In this document: positions 11,694-22,314 of the stretch, in pieces | How positions within the stretch are numbered: position 1 is the stretch's first letter | Layout: the number at the start of each line of letters is the position of its first letter | Origin: Ophioderma brevispina | Taxonomy: Eukaryota; Echinodermata; Ophiuroidea; Amphilepidida; Ophiodermatidae | DNA: 64,000 nucleotides | NCBI GenBank assembly: GCA_023653785.1 | Contig: JAMKCH010010135.1 | Coordinates: 1 to 64,000 of the forward strand | Reading direction: 5' to 3' | Translations under genes and position numbers: made by a program | Notes under the pieces: model-generated | Database searches by the model: none | Seen by the model: the letters and a program-made list of their open reading frames with translations, nothing else | Told to the model about the DNA's origin: nothing

Positions 11694-13897
11694 CTTTTGG
11701 CTGTAAGACATAAAACTAGAATTGTTGTAGGGCTTTAATATAACTGCCTGCACATATTGAATTGAATTTAAAAGTTATTCTCATTGGATATTTACATACT
11801 AGCGTAAAGTAGTTTTGTATTTAACGCAATAGTCATCACACCTTAATGGGGGGGGGGGCACTCCATTTTGGAGGTGACGCATATATGGCTGTTTTAAAAA
11901 CCCCTTTTTTAGCATCGTTATCGCACAAAAAACCCATATTCTTTTTAAATCTCACCCAAAGACCCATATACTTAATATTGATAGCAACATGATTTGCAAC
12001 CAAGATCTCACCATTTCTCTCAGGTTTTAGGGTATATTTAGAAACCGGTCCACACACACAAAAAAAACACCATCATTTCCAGCGGGGGCTGGACTTACCT
12101 CAGTTTCTCATTTTATTTACCCGTGTGAATCCATGGTGGCTTCAAGAAATGCTCCCGCCAAATACGTCAATTAAATAGTGCGTGTAAGCTTGTGTGGTCC
12201 ACCACATTTGGGGACGTTCTTGGGTTTTTTTTAATTAAAAGGAAACATTCTCAATTTTGATACGGTAAAGTGGGAGGATATCACACATCTTCGAGCAAAT
12301 TTAGAGTGTAACGACATTAAGTATAACTATGAAAGCAATAAAACGGTATCATAGAAAAAATACATAGCGATATACCCGAGAACGGTCAGTAAAGTAATAT
12401 TCAGATTGAACCAATAATGGCACATTTTTGGCGAGCGCCCCCAATTTTAAAAATTGAAGATTTTTTGCACAGTTGTGTTGGTATTGTTTTTTTTTTTTTT
12501 TTTTTTTTTAATAAAATGTTCAAAAATGCGTATTTGTCATAAAAGAAACGAAGTGTGCAATTAGAATCGGGATCCCGATTGTAAATTAAGGCGGAGCTGG
12601 AACCGCCAATTGTATGTACGTTCATGGTGCAATAGTGGCACCTCACAAAATGACCTCTAACTTATCTCGCCGAACGACGGAACAACTAATGGAATAGTGT
12701 AGACAGGTACATGTACGGAAGTTTTTCCAGGCCTATTTCATATTGAAAGGACGTTTCCAACAGCCATTGAATGAATATTGGAAATCTACCGATATTAATT
12801 ATTCTAATTACAAATTCCTTCTTTTGGGACACATAGATAAATTTGAGCTCTACATTCACATGAATAGTTTACTAGCCAATTAATCAATGCAACTGTTCAG
12901 AAAAAACTCAATATATTTGGAAAATTGGGCGCGCTCTTCCAAAAGTGTGCTCTTATTGCTTTGAGAACTATACATAGTATCCATCGTTTGGACCTATGGG
13001 TACTATAAGTAGTACTTTTCCCCGCCATGATGCTTTTCACTAAATAGTGAAAGACCTGGGGGAACTCTCATATGAAATGGATATAGGTGTTTAAGAAGCC
13101 GGCGCTTCTAACCAAGGATCATTCGGTAACAGAAAATATATGCGAAAGATAGGGATTTTTCGGTAAGTGAAAGTCAAATTGCCCGTTAATACGACTGTCT
13201 TGGTGACAAGTGTGTTTTTTTTAAATGCAGTCTTTGGGGAAAAATTGCAAAATATTCGAAATTCTTGTTCAGTGGGGGGGGGGGGGGGTTAGTATGCAAA
13301 CAGGCAATAACATTGGTTGATCATCTAATATGAGACGATATTAGATAGTGGTTGTCACGCAAATGTTTACGCGCGGGTGTAAAAGGGTTGCATTCCAAAT
13401 AAGAATGAGAATAATAGAGAGGATTTGTCGATTTGCATATCTAATATCGTGTCATATTGCATGAGCAGTCCAATATTTTTATCGTAATGGGCGCGGCATC
13501 AATTACACAAAAAATAATAAAAATAATAAAAAAAGTAAAAAAAACCATTTCAAAAAAACAAAACCTAACTTTTATTCTCATAAAAATAGGAAGGTCTTTG
13601 TATAGTTTTGTTCAAAATTTTCCAAAAATAGAGGTCTTTGCGGACAGCAGTTCAATTTCCAAAAATATGGGGGGGGGGTCTCTTTTTCGTGGACAATGCT
13701 GTAAATGGGGGTCTAAACAGACTTATATACGCCTCAACTTCCGAAATAGGGAGTGCACCCCTCCGATTAAAACGTCACGGTATAACAAAGAAGAACGAAG
13801 GTACGTGAAATATGTCAGGTAATAAAATGCACTCTCTAAAAATATTTTAAATACTCTACTTGTTCAGTTAGTACCATCAATCACAGTCGTTATTCAC
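11694..13897. repeat. intron 5 of copy A, paralogous to 56.4-58.2 kb
   Basis: Blocks 11740-11850, 12240-12410, 12980-13215 and 13650-13870 align in order with 56455-56560, 57540-57710, 57715-57950 and 57990-58160. Shared phrases include CGGTAAAGTGG, CCCCGCCATGATG, TTTTTCACTAAA and ATCATTCGGT. Copy A has extra sequence at about 12410-12975. Degenerate runs of 'ACCCATAT' and 'GGGGTC' (11845-12060, 13660-13770) resemble the 49.2-49.66 kb repeat. No independent gene is seen. Confidence 0.7.
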
Positions 13898-14029
13898 CGT
13901 TTTATTTTCAAAGTCAAGGTTTTTCTGAAGGCAACTGGCAACACACGGTGACGTATAAGTATTCCGTCGCTGCCACACACTGGCTGAAATACATTGTCTG
14001 GACAATCGCAGTCTGTAATACATGTTAAC
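13898..14029 (-). CDS. SLCO-like: OATP copy A, exon 5 (Kazal-like domain)
   Basis: The minus-strand exon lies between a TTTTAG acceptor and an AAAACG|GTGAAT donor. It encodes LTCITDCDCPDNVFQPVCGS, then Kazal-type spacing with SPC and C residues, then NLDFENKT. OATPs carry a Kazal-like cysteine-rich domain in the extracellular loop between TM9 and TM10. Entry phase fits the GA|GTAAGT exit of exon 4. One base is missing near 13960 relative to copy B (GGAATACTT versus GGAATTACTT), which breaks the frame right after the VCGSDG motif. Reading past the donor hits TGA, which supports the splice site. Confidence 0.82.
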
Positions 14030-14913
14030 CTAAAAGGGTCGAATAGAAATGAGAATACTAGTTGGGTAAATGTAATCAGGGTGACATTAAAAGCTACGTT
14101 ATTGTTTTTCTTAGTGAAACTGTTTTAGAATAAATATATTTGTTTTAGTTGCATTTCAAATGGCAGGAAATTGTAGATAAACCTGCTTCTGAAGAAAGAA
14201 ACGCATTTGGGTGTTGATTCAGAAACATATCATCAGATTATATCCCTCAGACTCATCTAAGTCAAGTTGAGCTGTTTAATATAGACAAAAGTAACTTTTC
14301 CTGGTCCTCTTCAACGGTTAAAGACAAATATGCACCCGAAAAGGTCAAAATATTTGAAATTTGCAGGAATAGCTTAAAGTAAAGGATCTATAGACATTTT
14401 TAAGTAAATTTTCAAACTGACGAATTGACAAAAATGAGTAAAACGACAGTGTTCAAAGATATGGATCTCCATTCATTTACGTGTTGTGGTAAATGTCCGG
14501 ACGGAGAGTAATGACTAAAATATCAGATTTGTTCTTATTAGGTTGCTCTTGGTCTATCATTTCCTTGAATATGTTAGGATACCTGTTCTTGTTACAGAAT
14601 GCAAAAATCTGATTTTTTATGATTTTTTTCGATTTTCTGATTAAGCAGATCACTGATAGCGCCTTTAATGTTCATACAATCCCCTTTTTTCGGTAGGAGC
14701 CATATTCAGAGACTGAAATTAATATTGTAATATCTTGGGTAATATTAACCAAATTTATGTAGTCTTTTTTGTCAATTGCCCCACCCCACAGCCCACAGAC
14801 CTGTATTTTTTCTGGCTTCAATGTCACCATATTATTTTACGTTGACCTTGAAAATACTAAGGTAAAATTCATACACTTTAAATGAAATGAACGCGTTCTG
14901 ATACATGACGCGT
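14030..14913. repeat. intron 4 of copy A, paralogous start
   Basis: 14030-14280 aligns with 58320-58600 (GCATTTGGGTGTTGATTC, ATTATCCCTCAG). 14660-14780 aligns with 58670-58760 (GTTCATACAAT, AGGAGC.ATATT). After about 14.8 kb the copies diverge because different insertions occupy the intron. No gene is seen. Confidence 0.65.
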
Positions 14914-16570
14914 AATTTTGGTGTTCAAGTTAACAGGCCTGAGAACTTGTGATGTTAGGCATTAGAACACCATTTTGACGGACGGGTCACTGTTTAAGCC
15001 AGGTGTTCAAAGGGGTTCCAGTTCTGAACATCTCATTTAAAATATGTGACTGAACATCTTTTAAACATCGTGTGTTCAAACCAGATGACCTTTAGCGTTC
15101 AAGTGATGAACACCGTCTTGTCGCGACCAGTAATAAGTGTCGATAGGTCTATTAATTAACAAGTTTTGAATTGAAAATGTTAGAGGCGGCATACCGGGCC
15201 TAATAATTACTTGGGGTAAAGAAGTACAACGAAGTACAGATGAAGACCGCCTGATTGAGCCCCATTGTCTTGCTGGCACACCAGAGCTCACCAGGTAAGT
15301 TCGGGCACCCTTGTTCCTAGGCTAGCCTAGCTACGGAGGCTCGGCCACTAAACACCTGAGAGCAGAATGTTGATTAAAAGCTCGACAAACTAAATATCAA
15401 AAGGATGAAGCAAGTGTCCAATCGTGAACATACTTTTGAACACCAGTGTTCTGAATGCATTTTACGGATTTTCTGTACGGTGTTCAATCCTTGAACGCCT
15501 TGCGTTCGTCAGCCGGTATTTTTTTCTCGAGAAAATTCCCTGTGATCAAATTAGCGGCAAGTCTTTTTCTGGGCGAGAAAATCGCTGGCAGCAGCTGAAG
15601 AAAATATCTCATCAATCATTCTTAAAATTCACCAGCTGGAGTCGTTTAAGACTTGTGTATCGCAGAGGAGATTATTGTGTGTATAATAAGAGAACATTTA
15701 TCTATTTTGTTTTTAATTTAGGGCCATAATATTAATGACAATGTTTCTTGTACATGTATTGTCTATCGGGGCTGTTGAATTCGACATGCTCACTCACGTA
15801 ACTGGAGTGAAACTTACCACGGAGTGTCTATGGCAGGACTGTAAACTTTTCCAATTTATCCTTTATTGTAAGTGTGGACAGCTAGGGGATAGAATTCGCA
15901 ATTGAATTAGTTTAGATCACTCTGAGTATATTTAATTGCAATTTTGGATTGGTTTATATTACATGCTGAGTATATTTAATTGCAGTTGTTTCTGGGCCAG
16001 GTTAGTAATACTTCTGCCCAAGGGGACTATGTAATACATATTTTGATTTCCAACGTGAAGTATTCTTTGCATTTTGTTGTCTTTGATTGAAATTTTTGAC
16101 ACTGGGAAAAATACAATTTGCTGTCATCTTGAACATCATCCAGAGTAAAAACATATTTATGTTCATGTTCTACATTTTGAACACCCAAATTTGAACACCA
16201 TTTTATGTGTTCTCATTTGTAACATTACATATTCTATTGTGAATAATGCGTTTCGTATATGGAAACCGCCTGTTCTAACTCTTCACACTACAGTTCACAT
16301 TAAATACTTTTTTTACACTAAATGTTCTAAATGTTAACACAACTTTATTGTAAACAACCCTCCTGTGTTCAAAAAACTGTTACATTTGAACACCAAAATG
16401 TGTTACCTTCTAGAACGTGTTCAGTTGTTCGAATTTAGAACACAAAAATTTGCAAATGATGTTCCCCACAAGAACCCATTGTGTTCTATCAATGTTCACA
16501 TTGTGAACACTTGTGTAGTGTAAATATGTGTTCATTTGTTTAATCCAAGGGTGTTCATTTCTTAACGTCA
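14914..16570. mobile_element. GTGTTC-rich inverted-repeat element
   Basis: Variants of GTGTTCA, GAACAC and GTTCAA crowd both ends (14914-15125 and 15400-15510; 16125-16570), while the middle (15130-15400, 15520-16120) has few. The right end contains GAACACTTGTGTAGTGT and several self-complementary ATTGTGAACA-type units. The insert is absent from the corresponding intron of copy B. Exact tips and a target duplication could not be fixed. There is no coding capacity. Confidence 0.45.
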
Positions 16571-18525
16571 GGAGTCCTTTTCATTTAGAGTGTAGCTGGA
16601 CAAGCGAATATAAACAGATTTTAAATAAAAGGGTAGTAAAACATATACCATTTGGCTTTTTTAATAAAATGTCGCAGCAGGCTAGGTCTTACAACCTGTT
16701 CCGGATGGGAACTATAAATAACAAATGATCGCAAACTCATTAAAACCAGTCCTATAATTAAATAAAACGCAGTAATAAGAGTAGCACTGATCATGAAAAT
16801 AAGCAGCATAAGCATGAAAATCATAATGATTCAAACAATCATTTCACTATGATTATTCAAAAAGTACAACTCTAGAAAAGAAATAGGATGCAATCAAACG
16901 GAGTGGCATGACATAAAGCAGACCAAGGGTCTTAGAAGAAAATATTATTAACAGGGATTAAGTTTTCAGGCCTTCCATTACTCAAAATTTCTGCAGTTTT
17001 ATTTATTTTCATCCCGTTTTGGAGGCTTTTAGCCTAAATTCGCGCACTTTTTCAGGCTGTTCAGGCCTTGCTCTTCAGGCCCTCTTACACCCCGGTATTC
17101 AAGCTAGCTGTAAACAGTGTAGACCGAACGGTAAATGAGACAAAACGAGACTTCTCGCACAAATTCCCTCCGAAATTTCTCCGTCCAAATAAATTTATCC
17201 GTCTAAATAAAGCATTATTAAAGTCCACACACCATGAAAATTCTGATACATCCAATAGAAAGCTGGTGAACTCAGAAATGAACGTTACAGTTCATCTGTC
17301 TTCATAAAGCAGTGAGAGCTTAAACACTGCCAAGATTTATGTATTTTCCCGTATTTTCCATACGCCCAAAACAGCCCAATTACCGTACTATAATGTATGA
17401 TGTAGATGTGTGGACACCGATGACGTGATCACAGTGCAATGGAAACAGACTGTAGATATTGAGTCATGATGTTGGTGTTGATGCTGGTATTCTGTATGTA
17501 TTACTTGCAATGTAAGAAGAGATTGAAGATGAGACAAGTTATTGTGGTCTTGGTGCTATGCCTATTGATAGTAATATTTGAAAAACACCTAGAATTTCAC
17601 TTACAAGGGAGGTGTGGTCGATGTGTTTACCGCGGCCCGCGAGTCCAACCCGTGTACGGGTGTATTGAAATTGAGCTCTTCAACATTTTAAGCGTGATTT
17701 CAATGTAATTTCAGTCATTAATGATTCTTTCGTACACTCATTATGTGGAGATGCATTTTTAATATGTATGAATGTTTGCAGATATCTACTTATCAAATGA
17801 ATTATATTTTATTTCACCGGGTGCATGAACTCGTTGCTGGCCCTCTGCGTGAGGTTCGGTTAGTAATTAATTCGTATTTCGCACTGTGCTTCTCGCGCTG
17901 CATAGCAAGCTTCTTATAGCAAACAGTCCAATCACGATTCACGATTCACCAACGTTTTTATAATTTATTGTACACATTTTAGACCTAGCAAATTCATAAA
18001 ATCCTTAAAAAATGACTTTTGAGCATTGCCAAGATCCAATATAACTACAAATATGAAAGGGAATGCGATTCAGATCAGTCCGTCCATCGTGATTGTGTAA
18101 TACAAAATACTGTTTTGGGACCGAATCGACTGCAAGCAAAACAAGCAAACAACGTGTTTGACGATCAGTTTGATATTTATTTAGATTCCCAAATTGGCTA
18201 TATAAATCATCCAAATAGCAGAAAAGCCGAGGGAAAGGAAGAAGCGAGCCGCTACGTTTTTGGGAGGCTGAGCTGCCGCAGTACAGTCGCAAGGCCAAGG
18301 GGTGTATCCCCATGCATGTAAGGTGACACGACGAGCGTGGAGTGGGGACTCGCTTTATCCACCTCCTTGTTTTATCGGTAACAATGAAGTCGAGCCATGT
18401 TTTCTTATTATATTTTACACGCTTATTTCAGAAAGAATACTAAACTTACCAATCCGAAATTGTTTTTTTTAACCGATTTGCACCAAATGTCACCTCTTTA
18501 TTCATCTCTCTTCTTCTGCTACGGA
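16571..18525. other. intronic DNA, no recognisable gene
   Basis: No splice-bounded exon or family match. The stretch has a few long open frames (17068-17307, 17466-17708, 18019-18321) that resemble nothing I know and have no paralogous support. Confidence 0.4.
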
Positions 18526-18540
18526 GGGTTCATTACGGTT

Positions 18541-19105
18541 AGTGTAAAACGCATAAGCGCATAAGAGCATAAGACTGCATAAGCATAAGAGCATAAGACT
18601 GCATAAACATAAGAGCATAAGAGTGCATAAGCATAATCGCATAAGAGCATAAGAGTGCATAAGCATAAGAATAACCGTATATACGGAACATAATCGCACA
18701 AGAGCATAATCGCATAAGAGCATAATCGCATAAGAGTGCATAAGCATAAGAATAACCGTATATACGCAATATATTGCATAAGAGCATAAGACTGCATAAA
18801 CATAAGAGCATAAGACTGCATAAGCATAAGAATAACCGTATATACGGAACATAATCGCACAAGAGCATAATCGCATAAGAGCATAAGAGTGCATAAGCAT
18901 AAGAATAACCGTATAATACGTATCATAAGCGCATAACAGCATAGGTTGCATAAGCATGAGAATAACGGTATGTACGGAGCATTTATCGCATGAGAGCATA
19001 AGAGTGTAAAACGCATAATCCCCACGGAGCCTATACGGAGCATAAGCGCACGATGGTGTAAAACGCATTCGATTACCATACATACGGAGCATAATCGGGG
19101 GAGGG
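18541..19105. repeat. CATAAGAG tandem repeat (left arm)
   Basis: Irregular short units (GCATAAGA, GCATAATC, GACTGCATAAGC) are arranged in higher-order blocks. The block beginning ATAACCGTATATACGGAACA occurs at about 18671 and again at about 18835. CCGTATATACGG is itself a 12-bp palindrome. The tip motif GTGTAAAACGCAT recurs inside at about 19005 and 19051. Open frames of up to 222 codons across this stretch are products of stop-free repeats, not genes. Confidence 0.9.
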
Positions 19106-19699
19106 GGAGGGGGAGCTGGGGGGGGGGAGGGAATACTGACATGTTAAGGCATACGGGGATGTGCCTCCCAAATGGGTTGTTTTTCACAAAAAATATTAGA
19201 CATTGGTCCCATTTTCTGCCAAAAAATTCTTGGATAAGGGTTGCAATTTAGAAAAGAAGAAGGAAAACACTCTGTAAAATCACCCGTTTTTGAAGGCAGA
19301 AAAACCCTTAGACATGGGTCCAAATTTGCAAAATTTTCGAGAAAAAAATCGTCAAAAAGGCAATTTTTTTACTATAAATGCCCTTAGAAATGTATAGGGG
19401 TTTCAGACCTCGGGTCGCAAACCCCGTCAAAATTTGTAGAGATGCAATACATGTAAACGCATTAAAATCCCGACATTTTAACACTTTGATATTGACATTC
19501 TGCAACTAAAAAAAATTGTTTCAGAAATTTTGCGATGTATTTTAAATAGCACCAAGTTGGTGTAGAAATAAAGGTATCTCAAAAGGGCAGTAAACCCATC
19601 GCTTTCATTTTCTGCAAGATTGTAGGCTGTAATGTCTGACTCTGTCGGAAAATTACATTGGATTTGGAAATACTTTCAACTGACAATGTACTATTGCCT

Positions 19700-22010
19700 A
19701 TGGAAATCACGTGCACGAAAGCGACCCCTGAAATTCGAACCTATATGAAAATATTGCTTGAAACCATGTTTTGAGGCAGTATCCCGGAGAGAATAAAATA
19801 GCACTATCGTCAGCATATAACATTAGTTTACATTCTGGGTCCACACTTATGACCATATCATTGACATAACAGAGAAAAAGCAATGGGCCCAGAATGCTAC
19901 CCTGGGGAACGCCACATGTTATTTGCAAAGGTGTTGAAATGACATTAATTTTCACAACTTGAGTTCTGTTTGAAAGATACGAGCGAAACCACTCCACTGA
20001 CTCCACCCCCATCAGCTTGAGCTTATTACACAGGATATTATGATTTACTGTGTCAAAAGCTTTCTGTAAATCAATTAACACCATACCTGTGAAAAGACCT
20101 TTTGAAGATTGAGTTTTATGTGGTCGAACAAATTGGCAGGAGTCAGTAGAGTAAGAGCTTCGAAAACCTGATTGATTTTCATACAGCAAATTGTTGGTAA
20201 GTAAAAAGGTTTCAAGTTGAGAATAAACAGCCTTTTCCAAAAATTGGAAAACAACACTTAAGACACTTACAGGTCTATAGTTACAAGCTTCAGTGTTGTT
20301 GTTCTTCTTGAATAGAGGAATAACCTTGGGTGTTTTTAAATCACTTGGAACAATGCTGGTGAATAGAAGATTTATTGTGCGAGTAATTGGGATCTTAAGA
20401 ATTGTAGCACCGTCTTTTAAGAATCTGGGTGCAATGCCATCTAAGCCGGTGCTCTTGCTTGGATTTAATTTCAAAAGCTCCCGTTCAACAAATTCCTCAC
20501 AAATGCAACTTAGATTTAATTTTTGGCTATCCTTGTTCTTGGATTTATAAAATTCCTTGATCTTAATTGAAACAGTGGAATATACTTCACTGCATTTTGG
20601 AGGTTTAGAGACCAAAGAGGAAGCTACACCAGTAAAGAACTCATTGAAAGAGTTGGCAAGGACAGATGGGTCATGACATAATTACCACTGATATTTAAAA
20701 CAACATTGCTGGGCTCTTTATGTTTATTGCTGTAACCCAAATCTTTAAGAGTTTTCACAATTTCTTTGAATTGCCTTTGTTTTCCTTATATATCTAGTAG
20801 TAAAATACTCTGATTCACGAACGCAATCCCGTTGAATTTTTATTTCGCAACTCAAGTAGTCAGCATATAATTCAAATTTGATTTTGTTTTTTGTAAAACT
20901 AGATAGAAGCTGATCTCTTTCACAATTTGGTCTAAAATATCTGAAGACATCCAAGGCTCAGTTCTTTGTTTCAGCCTAATCTGTTTTAGCGGTGCAACCT
21001 CATCAAGACTTGAACGTGAAAATTGATTTAAGATGTATACCCAGGAAATCGTTGACATTGGGTTGACTTAAAGGTTCACGTGAGATTTCCCATTTCAGGT
21101 GTCCCTAAATATATTGAAAGTTACTGATTTTTGCCCTGCTGTAAACTTTCCACAGCAAAATAAATTCCCATCGTGAAAGATTAAGCTGAGAAATGTTTCT
21201 TTGGCACAAAAAATTGTGACATTTCTAATTCGAAACATAACCGAAGCGGGAGAGGAAGGATGAAAGGTACTCCGATAGGAGCAAATACGAATTCAGCCTA
21301 TGTTTTACATTGTGAAATAATAAGCGAATCAAAATCACCTGTTCTCTCTTTTAAAGACATGTCTGTAGCATAATACACGGTAAACTCTTATTGAGTGTCT
21401 AATTCTATTTGAAAGTACTATTATGACACAAATTGGGTGCCTCAAAATCTCTCGTTGCACATCAACCTTTCATAATACATTACCCCAGTTAACCAAAGAC
21501 CGTTTTTCAATTAAAAGACTCAACAGTGTAATTTTTCAAGGACCTAATGCATTTCAACATCACTATGACCTTCCACTGATCTTTAGAAACTTTTTCTTGT
21601 ACATGTTCAGAAAGTTATCACTTTGACCAACAATTGTGTACAACAGTGGTTAATTTTACTTGAATCACTGCACAAAATTTGGTCAATAGGTTTAGATTTT
21701 TGGTCCCTCGAGTTGGCGATGTAATGATGTTTCCAAATCCAAACATGTTGAGGGCTTTGCGTACCTGTTAAAGAGACGATGAGTTTTTGGTTTTTTGCCA
21801 GGATAGACTCAAAATGTTCATAAACTGTGTATGATCTGGAGGACGATAAACAATGCCTGTGACAATTGGTTTTAACTTTGGAAGTAAAATTTCAACCATA
21901 GTCCCTACATGTTTTAGATAGAGAAAGATCAGCTCGTGGTAGAAAAGGCAAGATTGTTTCCTGATAATAAACACATCCACCCCCTTCCTCGATTTCTATC
22001 TTCCTTATTA
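19700..22010 (-). pseudogene. CR1/L2-like LINE remnant (endonuclease + reverse transcriptase)
   Basis: The reverse transcriptase part is open over 19707-20615 with family motifs in order: KSTGLDGIAPRFLK, NYRPVSVLS, LIDLQKAFDTVNHN, CGVPQGSILGPLLF and YADDSAILF. The catalytic YADD core is intact. Upstream, 20745-21058 has the linker phrase DEVAPLKQIRLKQR. 21640-22010 has the end of an APE-type endonuclease (GIVYRPPDHTQF; ITSPTRGTKN). Frames are broken between these pieces, and the 5' part of the endonuclease and any ORF1 are missing. It lies entirely inside the inverted-repeat element at 18.54-22.30 kb. Confidence 0.9.
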
Positions 22011-22314
22011 CAGTTATATCCGTCCTATTTTTACTTCGTTATCAGTTACTGTAGAATCAATCCATGCTTCGTTATTCCAATTATAGAATTCGTTCCAGTT
22101 CTTTTGCCATCCTCGGCGTCCTTCTGATATCTTCGGATAGGATCCTACGTTCAAAAGTTTTTCACTTGGGGGTTGGGACCACGTCTAATGTTGCGTTTGG
22201 GACCCACGGATTTATTCATGTCCCCACATGACATTAAACACACCAACTTTTAAACAACCAACTGCTTATGCAGTCTTATGCTCTTATGCGTTTTACACTA
22301 ACCGGGGTTCGTTA

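Larger units (their letters stand above)
18526..22314. mobile_element. Foldback/MULE-like element with 10-bp target duplication
   Basis: Near-identical inverted ends start CGGTTAGTGTAAAACGCATA at 18536 and at 22304 (reversed). Both continue into GAGCATAAGACTGCATAAGC. They are flanked by GGGTTCATTA (18526-18535) and GGGTTCGTTA (22305-22314), a 9/10-identical direct repeat. The left arm is expanded into ~550 bp of CATAAGAG-type repeats; the right arm is only ~45 bp. Target duplications of 9-10 bp and tandem-repeat arms are characters of foldback and MULE elements. The element has no transposase. The only coding content is a nested LINE remnant. Copy B lacks it. Confidence 0.75.

Noticed and set aside
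18502..19187. Three overlapping minus-strand frames of 109-222 codons
   Set aside because: They read through the CATAAGAG tandem repeat; their Leu/Cys/Tyr-rich composition repeats with the DNA period.
19707..20615. The long reverse-transcriptase frame as a working gene
   Set aside because: The endonuclease is truncated and frames between the parts are broken, so the element cannot be autonomous.
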